Assembly: GCA_920105625.2 (NCBI GenBank)
Contig: OV050033.1
Location: 55,820,780-55,884,779, forward strand
Direction: 5' to 3'
Length of the DNA: 64,000 bases
From: Clusia tigrina
Taxonomy: Eukaryota > Arthropoda > Insecta > Diptera > Clusiidae
The notes under the pieces: generated by a model
What the model was told of the DNA's origin: nothing
What the model saw: the letters and a program-made list of their open reading frames with translations, nothing else
Databases searched by the model: none
Position numbers and translations under genes: made by a program
Part shown: positions 47,001-59,034 of the stretch, in pieces
Layout: each line of letters opens with the position of its first letter
Numbering within the stretch: the first letter of the stretch is position 1

Positions 47001-49950
47001 GAGAAAAAACCCACTACACAGTCAAAGTTGCTTGCCTCATTTACACTTTCAACACGCACCGCCTTGCTTGCCTCTGGGTTAAGGTAGAAGTGCGTCTGAG
47101 GGCAACTCCGCCTAATCAAATTTGAATTTGCCGCCTGTTGCTGTACGCGTACTCAGCTGAGCCTACGAGTGGCCCTTGCGTTGGTTAACGTGCAACGAGG
47201 CTGAAAATATGCCCAAAATCTGCTCGAGCATTTGCTTATTTATGCCACGTAATCCCGATGCGTTTTGCAATGATGCCGCAAATATTCGCAACAAAGCCAC
47301 GTTGTGTAAATTCAATTAATTTTTAACATCGAACTCGCACACATTTTGACGCGAAATTAATTTTTATGCTTGCATGCGTTACGAAATGCTCAAAAATGTA
47401 ATAAGGATATAGGGAAAAAAGCAAAGGAGCGAACCAACACAAATTTCGAGAATATTTGCGGAATTTTTCTGCCTTGTTCGGGTTTAAGGCATAGAATGCC
47501 TTTTGCTTTAGAGCCAAGTTTGAATTATATTCCATATTTATTTTGCAATAAAGTCCTCTCGTGTGAAAAGGAGGCAATCTAATTTCAATCTATCTAATAT
47601 TTTAATCGTAACGACTGTGAATAGAGGGGTCTAAAGAGGTTTAGAGAGCTATAAAGATATCCAAAGTTTCCAGATTAAAAAGAACAGAATGAAGGGCTGT
47701 AGAGAAAGAAGCTTATGAGAAATAATGAATTGAGATATTAAAGTGTAAGGTCTAAATTCAGTGGATATCAAGAGTCTGCTGAGATGCATCCAGAAATATA
47801 AAAAATATATTGCTGAAACAAATACCCGAAACCTTTTCTGAATAATCCCCGATAACATTTAAAAATCCCTTTTAGGCTAGGGTGGCTAACATGATTCCTG
47901 GTGGAAGAGAAGGGTATCAATATCACTTTCTTTTGTGGTAACAAAATGGGTCATTCTTGGCTCAAGTGTGCACACTTCTCCATACGTGCACTTACATCAA
48001 AAGTCTTCAGACGAGCCTATATTTTCTATACCTAAGTAGAAGAGTTAAGAATGTCAGATTTTAACATCAGTGACCCTATTTTGAATCGATCATCATTCAA
48101 ACTCATCTTCACCAAATTAATAATTCGAGCATTTAACTTAAAAATTGTAGGCAAAGCACCTTCTCAAGCAGATGTGGGGTGCACCTATGATAAGAAAAGA
48201 AGGACCATGTACGATAGGATGTGGTGCCTGTTGGCTAAATTATTAGCAAATTTTGTGAATGATTAGAATATTAAGGTAGATTCACTCCACACAACTGAAA
48301 AAGGAGACTATGGTTTAGATAAAAGGATATAAATATCTTTACATGTTGTTGTAGCTGGTAGAATTAATGCGAGGCCTTGCCTTGTAGAATTAAAATTGGC
48401 ACACCAAGCTACTTGAACACAGCAGAGTAGGAAAACATCTTAAACAGAGTAGACGAGGGAAACAGTCATCGAGCCATTGCTGCCACCATTCGGTTTATTG
48501 TGTCTTAATGACAAAAATTTTTAGTGGAAATTCAACCTACTCGTGACTTTAGGAGTATAAAGCTAGTAAGCCTGCACGCTGACTATTAGTAGCATTAGGA
48601 GTAAGTTAAGATATATCAGTATTTTAGCATAATAAATAATAGATAATTATTATTAGAGAAAGTACAATCACAAGTTCACAAAATTACAAACATATTAACA
48701 TTAGACAGGAAAAAGAAATGGAGAAATGGGATGCATGCATATCCTTTAATTTAACCAAAGCTTTTTTTCCTGCCATCTGTAATCGACACTACTTCACAAT
48801 ATTTATGGGATTTATACCAGGAGATACAAAATTAATCTGCCAATATTTATTTGCTGCAGAAAGCCGACCCAACTTGTCTGGGCTGCGGTTATTATCTAAA
48901 CATAAATCATAATCATCCGACCACCGCGCCTGATTGTGAAGTATCAGATGTCAACTTTTTAAACAAGTTACCTGATCCTTGATAATAAACCAACCCTTCT
49001 CTTCTAATATAGTACTATTAATACAATTTTTCTTTCTATTATAGAAACTATAAATCTAACTATTAATTTGGTATATTAATGCTGCAGCATATTTCATTTA
49101 ATTTAATGTACTTAGTCGAGTCGAAGTCCTTAGTACCCAGTACTCACATGAGGCGATTAATTATAATACTTTAAATGATGTTAGGAATAATTATGAAAAT
49201 AAATATATAAAATACCATTCACATTTAAAGAAAAAGTGATACAAAATTGAATTGAATTACAAATAACATAAAAAATAGTTCAGAGTACGAGTAAAACAAG
49301 CACAAATATGAGTTAAAATTAATAATTATCTATCGTAACGAAGTTTTAATACTGGTACAATCAGATACAGTAAAGGATCATTAGAGTAAATTTCTTAAAC
49401 ATACATGGGATCTGCCATGATGGCGAGTTTTGTCCAATATAGGGCTGGATATCATTTCAATGGTGACTGCTGTTTGCTTTATTTTAGTATTAGATAAGTC
49501 TCAGACCAGATTCAGTAAACTATCTCGGAGGCTTACTATCCCGGTCCTTGTTTCTTATATGATGAGTTGTAATGAGGTATTATAACTAATTATGTCCCTC
49601 AATAAATATGAATTTAGTTTTATATATTACTTTTTGTAGTTGATATCTTGGTATTGGCATATAATATATTGCAGTATAGGCTGTTACTGTTGCGATGGAG
49701 TGTGGGACTAATCTAAAAGAAGTTGTTAAGAACGTAATACATATTACCAGTTATAAAGAACAATGATATGAGATTCAGATGCTTTACAGTAAGATATGCG
49801 ATTCAGCTCGTTTAATTTAAGATCGATAAAAATGAAATCCCAGATATTGAATTATCAAAGTTTCCACAGTTAAACTGTGTATTAATATTACGTTGAAACC
49901 ACCTCATGGTCCCATATCTGCAAAGAATTCATTTTTTGAGTGGTGAGAAC
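44025..49950. other. Long intergenic stretch with simple repeats, no gene seen
   Basis: Microsatellites and minisatellites: CA at 44975-45001, a 9-bp actgtttcc repeat at 45122-45181, GT at 45447-45461, and a 12-bp taatgacattac repeat at 46188-46230. Unique-looking islands lie at 44500-45500 and 46680-47400. A SINE-tail-like word (agtcgaag...agtactcacat) near 49115-49160 may be a fourth, eroded SINE. Open frames are short and motif-free. Confidence 0.45.
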
Positions 49951-49954
49951 AGGC

Positions 49955-50735
49955 TTAAAATCAATAGTAAATTATTATACTGTCTCTTTATAAATACTTT
50001 TTCAAATTCGACTACGGAACTTTGATCCCTGCCATTCTTAAGAACTCAATAGTAAATGATTACATTGCCTCTTTATAAATACTTTTACAAATTCAACTTC
50101 AGCATTTTGCTCCCTGCCATTCTTAAGAACTCACTAGTAAATGATTACATTGCCTCTTTATAAATACTTTTACAAATTCATCTTCAGCATTTTGCTCCCT
50201 GCCATTCTTAAGAACTCACTAGTAAATGATTAAATTGCCTCTTTATAAACACTTTTACAAATTCATCTTTAGCATTTTGCTCCCTGTTATTCTTAAGAAC
50301 TCGGTGGTAAATGATTACATTGTCTCTTTATAGACACGTTTACAAATTCATCTGTACAACTTTGTTCTCTGCCATCCTTAAGAATTCAATAGTAAATGAT
50401 TGCATTGCCTCTATATATATTGACATTAATCTTCAGAAATTTGTTCTCTGCCATCCTTAAGAATTCAATAGTAAATGATTACATTGCCTCTATATATATT
50501 GACATTCATCTTCAGAAATTTGTTCTCTGCCATTCTTAAGAACTCAATAGTAAATGATTACATTGCCTCTTTATAAATACTTTTACACATTCATCTCCAG
50601 CATTTTGCTCCCTTCTATTCTTAAGAACTCAATAGTAATGCCTCCTTACAAATACTTTCACAAATCCATCCCCAAAACTATGATCCCTGTCATTCTTAAG
50701 AACTCCTCTTCAGAATTTAAGACTTCAGATCAACG
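49955..50735 (+). repeat. ~85-bp satellite-like array, nine units
   Basis: The unit runs from 'aatagtaaatgattacattgcc' through 'tctttataaatacttttac' to 'ccctgccattcttaagaactc'. Unit ends (ttaagaactc) fall near 50044, 50129, 50214, 50299, 50384, 50463, 50541, 50627 and 50701. Most units are 85 bp. Two adjacent units are a 78-79 bp variant with 'tatatatattgacatt' in the middle, so a variant has itself been duplicated. The last unit is shortened. Confidence 0.9.
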
Positions 50736-52406
50736 GGGATAGGTTGGGAGGGCATCCAGAAGGATTAACTAGGTAATAAAGTTTGATAAGGGGAGGCTAT
50801 ACACCGACGATGTTAATTGCGAATAATACCATTCTTATAATTTTTGGTCCTTTTTGCTCAGTTTTGATGAAAAGATAATAACGCCAACAAAATTAGAGCC
50901 ATATTTCTGGACTATAATTTATATGCTCAGCTATTTCATGGAACTTTTAGAGGCATTGGCAAGATTTGAATGCATGTGCCAGGAAAGATTGATTTACGAG
51001 TAATTACGCTTATCGCGATCTCAAATTATACACCATAAGTCTTTGTGTCCTACCATTTATGTGAGAAGAGCTCAAATGGCTGCATGCACTACATTCAATA
51101 TTTCAGAAAAACAACAAAAAATTCAATCAACATAAATTTTCTTTAGGAATTTAATTAAAAATGTGCAGAAACAGAAGCATCACACACACACAAACATACA
51201 GATTGAGAAGCTGACACAATACAATATCAGGGTAGAAACCAAACAACAATCATGCTTAATTAAGCCAATTAATAAAAGTCGCTACATGCACACATGTTTT
51301 GTTTGGATTATTAAATACCTTGCGGTGAAAAATTGCTACGTTTGCCATCTGCTACTCCTTCGCTCGAACTCTGCTCTGCTCTCTGCACGCCACGCTGCAC
51401 AAAAGGTTTGCGTGCCGAAGCGAAGCAGACTGGCACACGTGGGTATATGTGCGTAGACATCTCAGCAGAAAGAATCAAACGGAAAACATATAATTTACTT
51501 TGTTAATTTATTGAAAAATTTTTAAGGAAATTTTTAGCAAATTGAGTGGAAAATTAATGATTGCATAATTAATTAAATGGCGAGGAATGTGCGTGTGTGC
51601 GTACACGCAAACGATCAAAGAAAAAATCCTGTAAACAACCTTTGTTTTTATGGGGGGTGACCGGATATAAATATGCGCTGACGGAATGTTGCATCGGAAA
51701 TCACTTCAAATTGATTTATTGAATGATTTTTAAGGAAGTTGCGGTGCAATTGAATTTATGTCTATTTATGTGGGGATGTCTAATATAAGGGCATATCGAA
51801 ATGAGTTCAGAGTACGTGTGAGGGAAAAACTAAGCAAATAACACTGTTCGACAAGGGTTTTTTTTCTGGTGCGGCATTATGTGTTGCTAAGGGGTTTTGA
51901 CATGGGAAACTCAAATACGAAATCAGAATTTTGCTATCAGGCATAGTTTTTTGGTAATTTGAAAATAAGTGTTTTATTTTCCGTCAATATTTTGAATGGG
52001 GGCGATTGCTGAAAAATTTAGCAGAAACAGGTGGCAACATCAGCTCTTGAGTGATCCTATATCAATTTTATCACCATATTCTCTTTTAAATATCCTACAT
52101 AAATACCCCGCACTGACAGTAAATGAATCAGCTGATTGGTGGTGTTTACACATTTTTGGTGGTGTTTACACATTTTGACAAGTTGTCAGTAGTCTAATGG
52201 GGCCTTTAGTCATAGTATATACTCGTATATACCACGTTGTTCAGATAACCTATATACCACTTTGTTCAGATAACCTCCAAGAATTATAACAATATAGAAC
52301 TGATTCTTTGTTGGACTGAACAAAATATTTTTGTTTGTTAAGTAAGTGCATATTCTTCTTTCCACAGCAATGCAAACATTAATGAAATAAAACTTTTCTC
52401 TAGAAA
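50736..52406. other. Intergenic upstream of the uncharacterised protein
   Basis: 51050-51700 is a unique-looking island. Close to the gene are two small direct repeats: a 21-bp 'ttggtggtgtttacacatttt' doublet at about 52136-52176, and a 25-bp 'tatataccac.ttgttcagataacc' doublet at about 52227-52276. I could not find terminal inverted repeats that would bracket the following gene. Confidence 0.5.
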
Positions 52407-54019
52407 ATGTCTCATCGCCGAGCATGTCAGAATAATCCAGACAGTTTTTGCTACATCTGCGGAGAATTCACATTTGCAAGACATAAAAAGAAAATTTCTC
52501 CCGTTATAAAGAAGGCTTACAAAAATTACTTTGGAATGGAGCTTGGACATCAGGACAAGGACTGGGCGCCACATATTTGTTGTGCTACTTGTTTCGTGAA
52601 ATTAACAAACTGGTGGAATGGTAAATCTTCCATGTTGTTTGCAGCCCCAATGTCTTGGAGGGAGCAAAAAGACCACATAACAGATTGCTATTTCCGTCTC
52701 ACTAATGTTGCAGGTTTTACAAGCAGGAAATCAAAGAGACACATCGTTTATCCAAATTTGCTTTCTGCAACCAGACCAGTGCCACATTCTCCCAGTGATC
52801 CAGTGCACTCAAGATCAACAATTGAAAATGATACATATAGTGACGAAGGAAGTGTTGGTCAGGAATTGCCATCTTCTTGTCCTGAAAATGATCCCACGTA
52901 TCAGAGTACAAGTATACCAAACCGATTCTTTTTAACTCAGGCATATCTAAATGAGTTAGTTCGCGACTTAGGCTTATGTAAACAAAAGTCAGAACTGCTA
53001 GGATCCAGGTTACAGGAATGTAATTTGCTCCATGAAGATACAAATGTTACTCTTTTCAGGCATAGAGAAAGTACCTTTCTTCCTTTTTTTACAAATGATA
53101 AAACTCTTACGTTCTGCAACGATGTGTGTGGCTTAATGAGAGCTCTGGATTTTGAATACGATCACCGTGAATGGAGACCTTTTATAGATGCCTCCAAAAT
53201 TAGTTTAAAGGCAGTCCTACTCCACATTGGAAACGTAATGCCTTCCGTCTCAATTGCCTATGCTAGTATGGCTAAAGAATCATATGAAATTTTGGAGAAT
53301 ATGCTCGCATGTATCAAATACAATGACTATAAATGGAAGATGTGTCTGAAAATCATTGCCATGGTATTGGGAATGCAGCTGGGCTACACCAAATATGGGT
53401 GTGAGTGGGATAGTCGTGACAGAAGTTCCCATTATAAGAAAAAAATTTACAGCGTACAAAACTTGTAGCTAGCGAATATGTGCTCCTTCCACCACTTCAT
53501 ATCAAATTAGGCCTCATGAAGCAATTTGTGAAGGCAATGGATAAAAGTGGAAGAGGATTTATCTACCTGTCGAGCAAATTCAATCGTCTTTCACCACCAA
53601 AAATTAAGGAAAGTGTGTTTGTTGGCCCCCAGATTAGGCAACTTCAAAAGGACCCTCATTTCGAAGCATGTCTGACGCCAGAAGAAAAACGAGCATGGAC
53701 GTGTTTTAAGAACGTCACAAGATACTTTCTGGGAAAACGGAGAGCTCCCAACTACAAAGAATTAGTTGATGATATGCTTGTTGCATACAAAAACCTGGGA
53801 TGCAACATGTCCCTGAAAGTGCATTTTTTGCACTCTCATTTGGATTTCTTCCATGAATGCTGCAGCGACGTATCTGATGAACATGGCGAAAGGTTCCACA
53901 AAGACATTCTAAGTTTAGAAAAGCGATACGAAGGAAAATGGATGCCTACTATGCTCGCTGACTACTGCTCGAATATTTTACGAGAGTGCAAGGATGTTCA
54001 GCATAAAAGAAAGAAATAA
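52407..54019 (+). pseudogene. Uncharacterised multicopy arthropod protein with N-terminal Cys-pair domain, split by a frameshift
   Basis: Two frames, 52407-53468 (353 codons) and 53480-54019, belong to one protein of about 540 residues. The sequence between them stays open in the second frame (QRTKLVASEYVLLPPLHIKLGLM), so a single one-base change in or near the seven-A run at 53439-53445 splits the gene. The N-terminus has two cysteine pairs, C15-x2-C18 and C59-x2-C62, with a WAPHICC motif, suggesting a zinc-binding fold reminiscent of ZAD domains. The middle is Ser/Pro-rich (residues 120-170). The C-terminal half contains FLHSHLDFFHE and DEHGERFHKDI. From memory, this family occurs in many near-identical uncharacterised copies in arthropods and other animals, so it is probably transposon-derived. 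Relative to that memory, a CxxLC-like segment before EWDSRD seems reduced to GCEWDSRD. A polyadenylation signal follows at 54115. No intron is apparent. Function unknown. Confidence 0.7.
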
Positions 54020-54114
54020 CATTATTAACTAATGGAAAATACATATTTGTTGTTCTTATTTTTCATGTTTTAAGCTCTACTAATATTGTATTTAGAAAAG
54101 CTTCTGTCGAATTA

Positions 54115-54120
54115 AATAAA
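54115..54120 (+). terminator. Polyadenylation signal AATAAA
   Basis: AATAAA about 95 bp downstream of the stop codon of the uncharacterised protein. This is a plausible 3' end for its transcript. Confidence 0.5.
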
Positions 54121-54859
54121 GTTTACATTACATTTATGCAGAATGTTTTTTAGTGCAACATAAAGGAAGGTGAAAAACTTGAATTCCAAATTACTAAAAA
54201 ACTGTGCCTGATGAACAAAATCTAAAAACATATTTGAAATCATGATATTAATAACCATAAGAATCACAAATTTTTGTAGAACAGTGTAATTGGTCTAAGA
54301 GAAGATGGAATAGAGGACATTGAATACAAGCTGGAATGATTGGGACTTATTAATGGTGAAGGCGTGCCGAGATACATCAACAGTCAACAACATAAGTTGG
54401 TTTTTTACATTAATGTAGCCTGGAATGGTTGAAACTTTTCATGATGAAGATATGCTGGCATTGATCAAAGAATGCAATGGGCAGGCCATGTATTATATTA
54501 TGAAGAAGGACCACAAATATTAACTTTGAAATTAATCTCAATTCTAATTGGAACTTTTGATGATGAACTCATGGTTGTATACATGAAAAATCCAGGAAAT
54601 GAGTGGCTTGGTCTCCTCAGTAGAATATACCAGGAATTTGTATTAAATCCACCAACATTATTGAAATTTATTTATGGTGAAATCATGGTTGGACATTAAA
54701 AATCAATGAAATTTGTTTGTTAGTAAGAAGATTATCTCAAGAAGGACCACAAATACACATTTTTCACACATTAACTTTTACCATGCGTTCTGATAGACGA
54801 ACTAGTCATATATAGCACTCAGACCACAATACATCAATTGTATTATATTTGACGTTCCA
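54121..54859. other. Intergenic, no gene assigned
   Basis: Contains repeated words such as 'gaaggaccacaaata' (near 54504 and 54754) and 'ttgatgatgaa'/'ttcatgatgaag'. A 75-codon frame at 54472-54699 has no motif that I trust. Confidence 0.45.
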
Positions 54860-56240
54860 TTTTTATTTTAGTTTGCGTCTACCTGATTTGTGAACAAACC
54901 TTAGTCGATCCTTTATCCCTAAGTAGTCAAACTTTGTGCTACCTGTCAGTGTAAAATACCTCCAACCTGATTCTACCGAAAGCGGGGCATATGCACAGAA
55001 AGTGGTCAACCATATCATTTTTCTCTCCACAAGCCTGGCAAAGTGCATTGTCTGCAAAGCCTATCTTTTGCATAATCTTAGCTCATGCAAAATGATCTGA
55101 CATCAGTCCTACAAAAGTCTGCAGTCGCTCCTATCAAGTGGCAGAAGAAACCTTGACGGTCTTTCGGAATGCCTTTGCCCATCTGCTGCCTATTACAGCT
55201 CCAATTCGCGATTTTGTGCACATGCAACCCAATCACTAACAGTGCCCATATTGGTAGAAAAAGGTGTGGGAAGAACAGGTTTCGGACCAGTAAAACTGGC
55301 CTCGCCTCCTTTATTCGCAAGTTTGTCCCCGACTTCATTCCACAGAACGCCCATATGTCCTGGAACCCATATAGCATCATTCTATTATGATTTCCAACAT
55401 AATTCAAACTAGATTTGCACAACAGCACCAACTTGGACATGACAAGACTTGGAAGTGACTGAGTAAGGCCTGCAGTGCAGTTTGACTTTCACTGCAGATA
55501 CAAATACTTCTGCCACTCCATTTGGTTTCTATGGCGTAATCGCTCTTATGATTGCATGAACTTCCTCCTGAAAGCATGACGGTCAAGGGCTTAATGAAAT
55601 TGCACACCATTGAATTCAATGAAAATCCTAGAACCTGATAGAATATGTGCTTTGGAGCCATCGGTGAAAATACGACAGTACTGCCTGCTGGGCTCAGTGG
55701 TGCGATCAAATTATAAGTCTCTGAAATTTTCATGCAGTACCACCTTCCTGTTATAGGCGACGCGGGAATTGTATCAATGGGCAACGAAGGGGTAGCATTA
55801 TGAGAACCATATCTTCAAGATTCCAACTACTGGCAATTGTGCTTTAAGCTACAGATGGCCTTTAGGGACTCTCCTTGCATAAACACATTTAGGAAGGTAA
55901 GATTCAGCAGCGCATCAAGAGCAGGGCCAGAAGCTGAACATCGAATTATAAGAAATTAATTGTCTTGAACTTATGTGATATCAACAGGATTGTGTCATCT
56001 TTGAAATTTGCTACCATAGATTGAAGACCTTCTGTGATCTGGTTGTCTGCTGTATAAAGTAGGTAGAGGTCCAAGCAAGCTTCCTTGGGATACAATGGCT
56101 TTTATGTTCAGTCGTTATTATATTTGCAGAAAAGACTACTTAGGTAGCTCTGCATGTAGTACCTAGGGAGGTAGGTTTCAAGTGGTAGTATTTTTTTGGC
56201 CTGCTACGGCCAGGATATCAGACCCTACCGAAAGCTTTGC
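54860..56240 (-). pseudogene. Jockey-type LINE reverse transcriptase - RNase H pseudogene, minus strand
   Basis: Read on the minus strand from 56240, a relic of motif B with the LYLLYTAD signature (near 56050) is followed by FKDDTILLISH (motif C, normally FADDTA) near 55995. RNase H relics follow: ICICSESQTALQALLSHFQV near 55480 (DSQTA with Asp to Glu), and NDAIWVPGHMGV...NEVGDKLANKG near 55360-55320. The C-terminal knuckle then reads GLMSDHFA..AKIMQKIGFADNALCQACGE and NDMVDHFLCICPAF down to about 54960. Many stops and frame changes. This is a different LINE lineage from the plus-strand copies: FADDTA rather than YADD type. Confidence 0.75.
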
Positions 56241-56244
56241 GATG

Positions 56245-58250
56245 TCCAAAGCACCCGTACATGATCATGATGATGAATCATATATTATATTCATATATTA
56301 TATACACATCGAAGTCCTTAGATATTATATTAATCCCACTGTGTATTTGTTGCATTGTGGAATGATGATACCGGAAATCGAACTAGGTTTTGTTGTATTT
56401 AGAATGATGCAACATAGGCAAGAAACAAATGATTGTAAGTTTTTATATGAACGCCAGTGAGCTGCTTAGTCGATACTGGAAGGTATTTCAAGGCCCCTTT
56501 CCATCCTTTATTCCTTATGAATATCGTTGCTTTTTTCGGCAGTTTTTGAGTCTATGTATATTTATAAGTACATGGTCTGGCCTAGTGGATTTTTAAGTGA
56601 TCCTCTTCTGCCTAAGATCGTTTTATTTTGAATTCTTATTTTGCAATAATCAAGTTTAGTGACATTAAAAAAAACACGAGTGCAATTTTAAATTCAAAAC
56701 TGGACCCGAAAAACCAGCCACGCAATTGAAAATATATTTTCTTCGTGGCAATTAGAAACTACTCTGTTGAGTACCATACTACTAGGCTACTATATTAGCC
56801 ACATAATTCTTCTCAGAATTTAAGCAATGTCTTTATAAAGTTTTCTATTTTAAAGCTTCATTAAATCACCCAATTGACTCCATCAAATCCTTATAAGATT
56901 TTTTAGTGTGTGGATATAATTCCTCGAACTTTTCTATGTAGCTTTGTAAGGCTATTCAAGGTTCTTATAGAGCTCGGCTTGCCACTGCTGTATACGTATG
57001 GGAAATGATTTCTACCTCTAGCTGAGTAATTGATGAAATAAAATGAAGTAATAATATGTAATAAACAGTCCAATCCTTCTTGCTAAATATACATAAATAC
57101 ATATGTATATATTTATAAACCGAAAATCCATTTGAACTCAATTTGTTGCATAGGCAAATATTTGTTCAGCAATATATTAAATGAACAGTTTAGTACGAAG
57201 TCTAAACATGAGGCAAAACACAGACTCACTTGTGCGTGAATTTATTAAAATTTGGCAGCTGCGAGCTTAGCCTCACATTACAAGGCTCTACGAGTGTGTG
57301 TGGAAATACAAATGTTGATTGCCTACATGGAAGAGTATTGTTTCCTTTTTTTACGTTTATTGTGCTTGCATACAAATATTTAATAAAATGTTTAATATAT
57401 TAAAAAACAATACCAAAAATATAACTAAAAATTCGGATGCTTAAAGCAAAATCTTTTTCAAACAATCAGGCAAAACATGAATTTTATTTAAGGCACATGC
57501 AAGAGAAATGCCCAACAAAATATTGGCATATAAATATTACGAAGAAGGTTCCAATGTGCTGGCACAGACTGCAATGCATTACAATTGAATTTGAAATATA
57601 TGAAATTCATTTTAATCCTGGACTTATAATCCATTCTCATAACACAAGAGGATAAAGCAAGTATTCCTTGCATAACTGTATTTAATTTCTTATATGAAAC
57701 TGTTATAACACAGCCACAAAATATGCCCATTCACATTGGAGATTGAGTTTATTGAAGCGTAAGTGTAGAAGCTCGACGTATTCGTAGCAGCAGGAAGTGC
57801 TTACGTCAGAATTTCCACATGGATTTAATCGTACATTAAAAGAATATGGTATGCTGTGTGGGAGAAAGTAAGAGCACCCCATCTCCCACTAACACCACCC
57901 AATCTCCTACTAACCACACATTTAGTGTACTCATAAACCTTGCTCACACATAAATGTAGGAGCAGATTACAAATATTTGTGTAGAGTAGGGTAACTGGAA
58001 TAGAAGAAGTGGTTCTTTTGGATATCAATAATATCTTAGTATTCATATAACTAGTTTAGGAAGGAATATGGCGTATTTTTTAATTGAAAAGCTGGACTAG
58101 AATACCTGTTTAGAGCGAGTATTAAAATTTTAAGCGAGGGATGATTTTGTGCCCACAAAATTTATTTGGTTTGAACAATAATTTATTTTGTGAGGGAAAA
58201 TTTCGTCAAGTTATAGAAAAGTGACGGCATTTCAAATTTTCGGCAATAGA
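56245..58250. other. Intergenic, no gene seen
   Basis: AT-rich with short unique islands, for example 57420-57900. Short open frames lack motifs. Confidence 0.45.
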
Positions 58251-58251
58251 G

Positions 58252-58330
58252 GTAGGTAGGTAGGTAGGTGGGTAGGTAGGTAGGTAGGGCAGCCGCATCA
58301 CCAATAAACCAGTGATGCGGAAACTAACAA
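58252..58330 (-). mobile_element. Probable LINE 3'-end stub: stem-loop plus CCTA tail, minus strand
   Basis: On the minus strand a perfect 9-bp stem (ccgcatcac / gtgatgcgg, 58293-58301 and 58312-58320) with a 10-nt loop is followed by gctgccc and a CCTA microsatellite (58290 down to 58252). This repeats the architecture of the verified LINE 3' end at 34802-34857 (stem-loop, then CCTAA tail). Only the last ~80 bp would be present. Confidence 0.5.
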
Positions 58331-58334
58331 AAAA

Positions 58335-59030
58335 AATCTGTGATTACATTTGAAAAACTCAAAAGTTTGAACTCACTCTTGGTGTGGTCTAAACTTGTAT
58401 GGGACTGTATTGAGAAACTGAACTCCTTACGCAGTAAAAAGAGGCTATCTCTACTGTGGCTACCAGTCCATATAGGAGTAGAGGGAAATGAGAAGGCTGG
58501 CAGCTTAGCAAAGAAAGCTGCGGCCTTACCTGTTCAACGTACTTGAACCCTACTATGGACTATTTGCATCCAGCACCATTGGAGATGAAGAAGTACACAG
58601 ATGCAAAAAGAAGTCAAACCTGGAAAAATCTTTACGGGATTAAGACTCTCCAAAGCTCTTCTGACGACTTTAATCTTAAAAGAGCTAAGGAGTTAATTAA
58701 CATGTCTCGGAGTGAATTGAGAATCATCACAGGCGTCTTAAGCGGACACTGTATACTCAACTATCATATGAATAGGCTGGGTCTATCTTCAGATGCCATC
58801 TGTAGATTCTATGGAGAAAGTGACAAAACCTCATTGCACCTGATCACAGACTGCGAACCTTTGGCATATCAAAGGCACTGGAATTATATCTTAGATATTA
58901 GCAACATCTCTTAACTTGATTCCTCCAAAATACATGAATTCCTGTCGAAAATCTATGGATGCGACTATCATTTCATCTTTATACAGATCGTTCAGGTATC
59001 GGCATATAACACCCTTATATAAATCTATCT
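58335..59030 (+). pseudogene. LINE RNase H / C-terminal fragment
   Basis: Starts in RNase H with SLNSLLVWSKLVWDCIEKLNSL and continues LLWLPVHIGVEGNEKAGSLAKKAAA (58450-58530; the usual WVPGH is WLPVH and AD is AG). After a stop, a 123-codon frame (58543-58914) carries YTDAKRSQTWKNLYGIKTL, then RIITGVLSGHCILNYHMNRLGLSSDAICRFYGESDKTSLHLITDCEP, the C-terminal knuckle with one Cys lost. The 3' UTR matches that at 38776-38895. It is better preserved than its relative at 38085, but still truncated at the 5' end. Confidence 0.8.
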
Positions 59031-59034
59031 CTCT

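Noticed and set aside
49955..50735. 85-bp array as a CRISPR-like or tRNA array
   Set aside because: No repeat-spacer alternation, no tRNA fold, eukaryotic context. It is a plain minisatellite.
52140..54300. Terminal inverted repeats around the Cys-pair protein gene
   Set aside because: Only short matches such as tttgttca were found. Not enough to define element ends.
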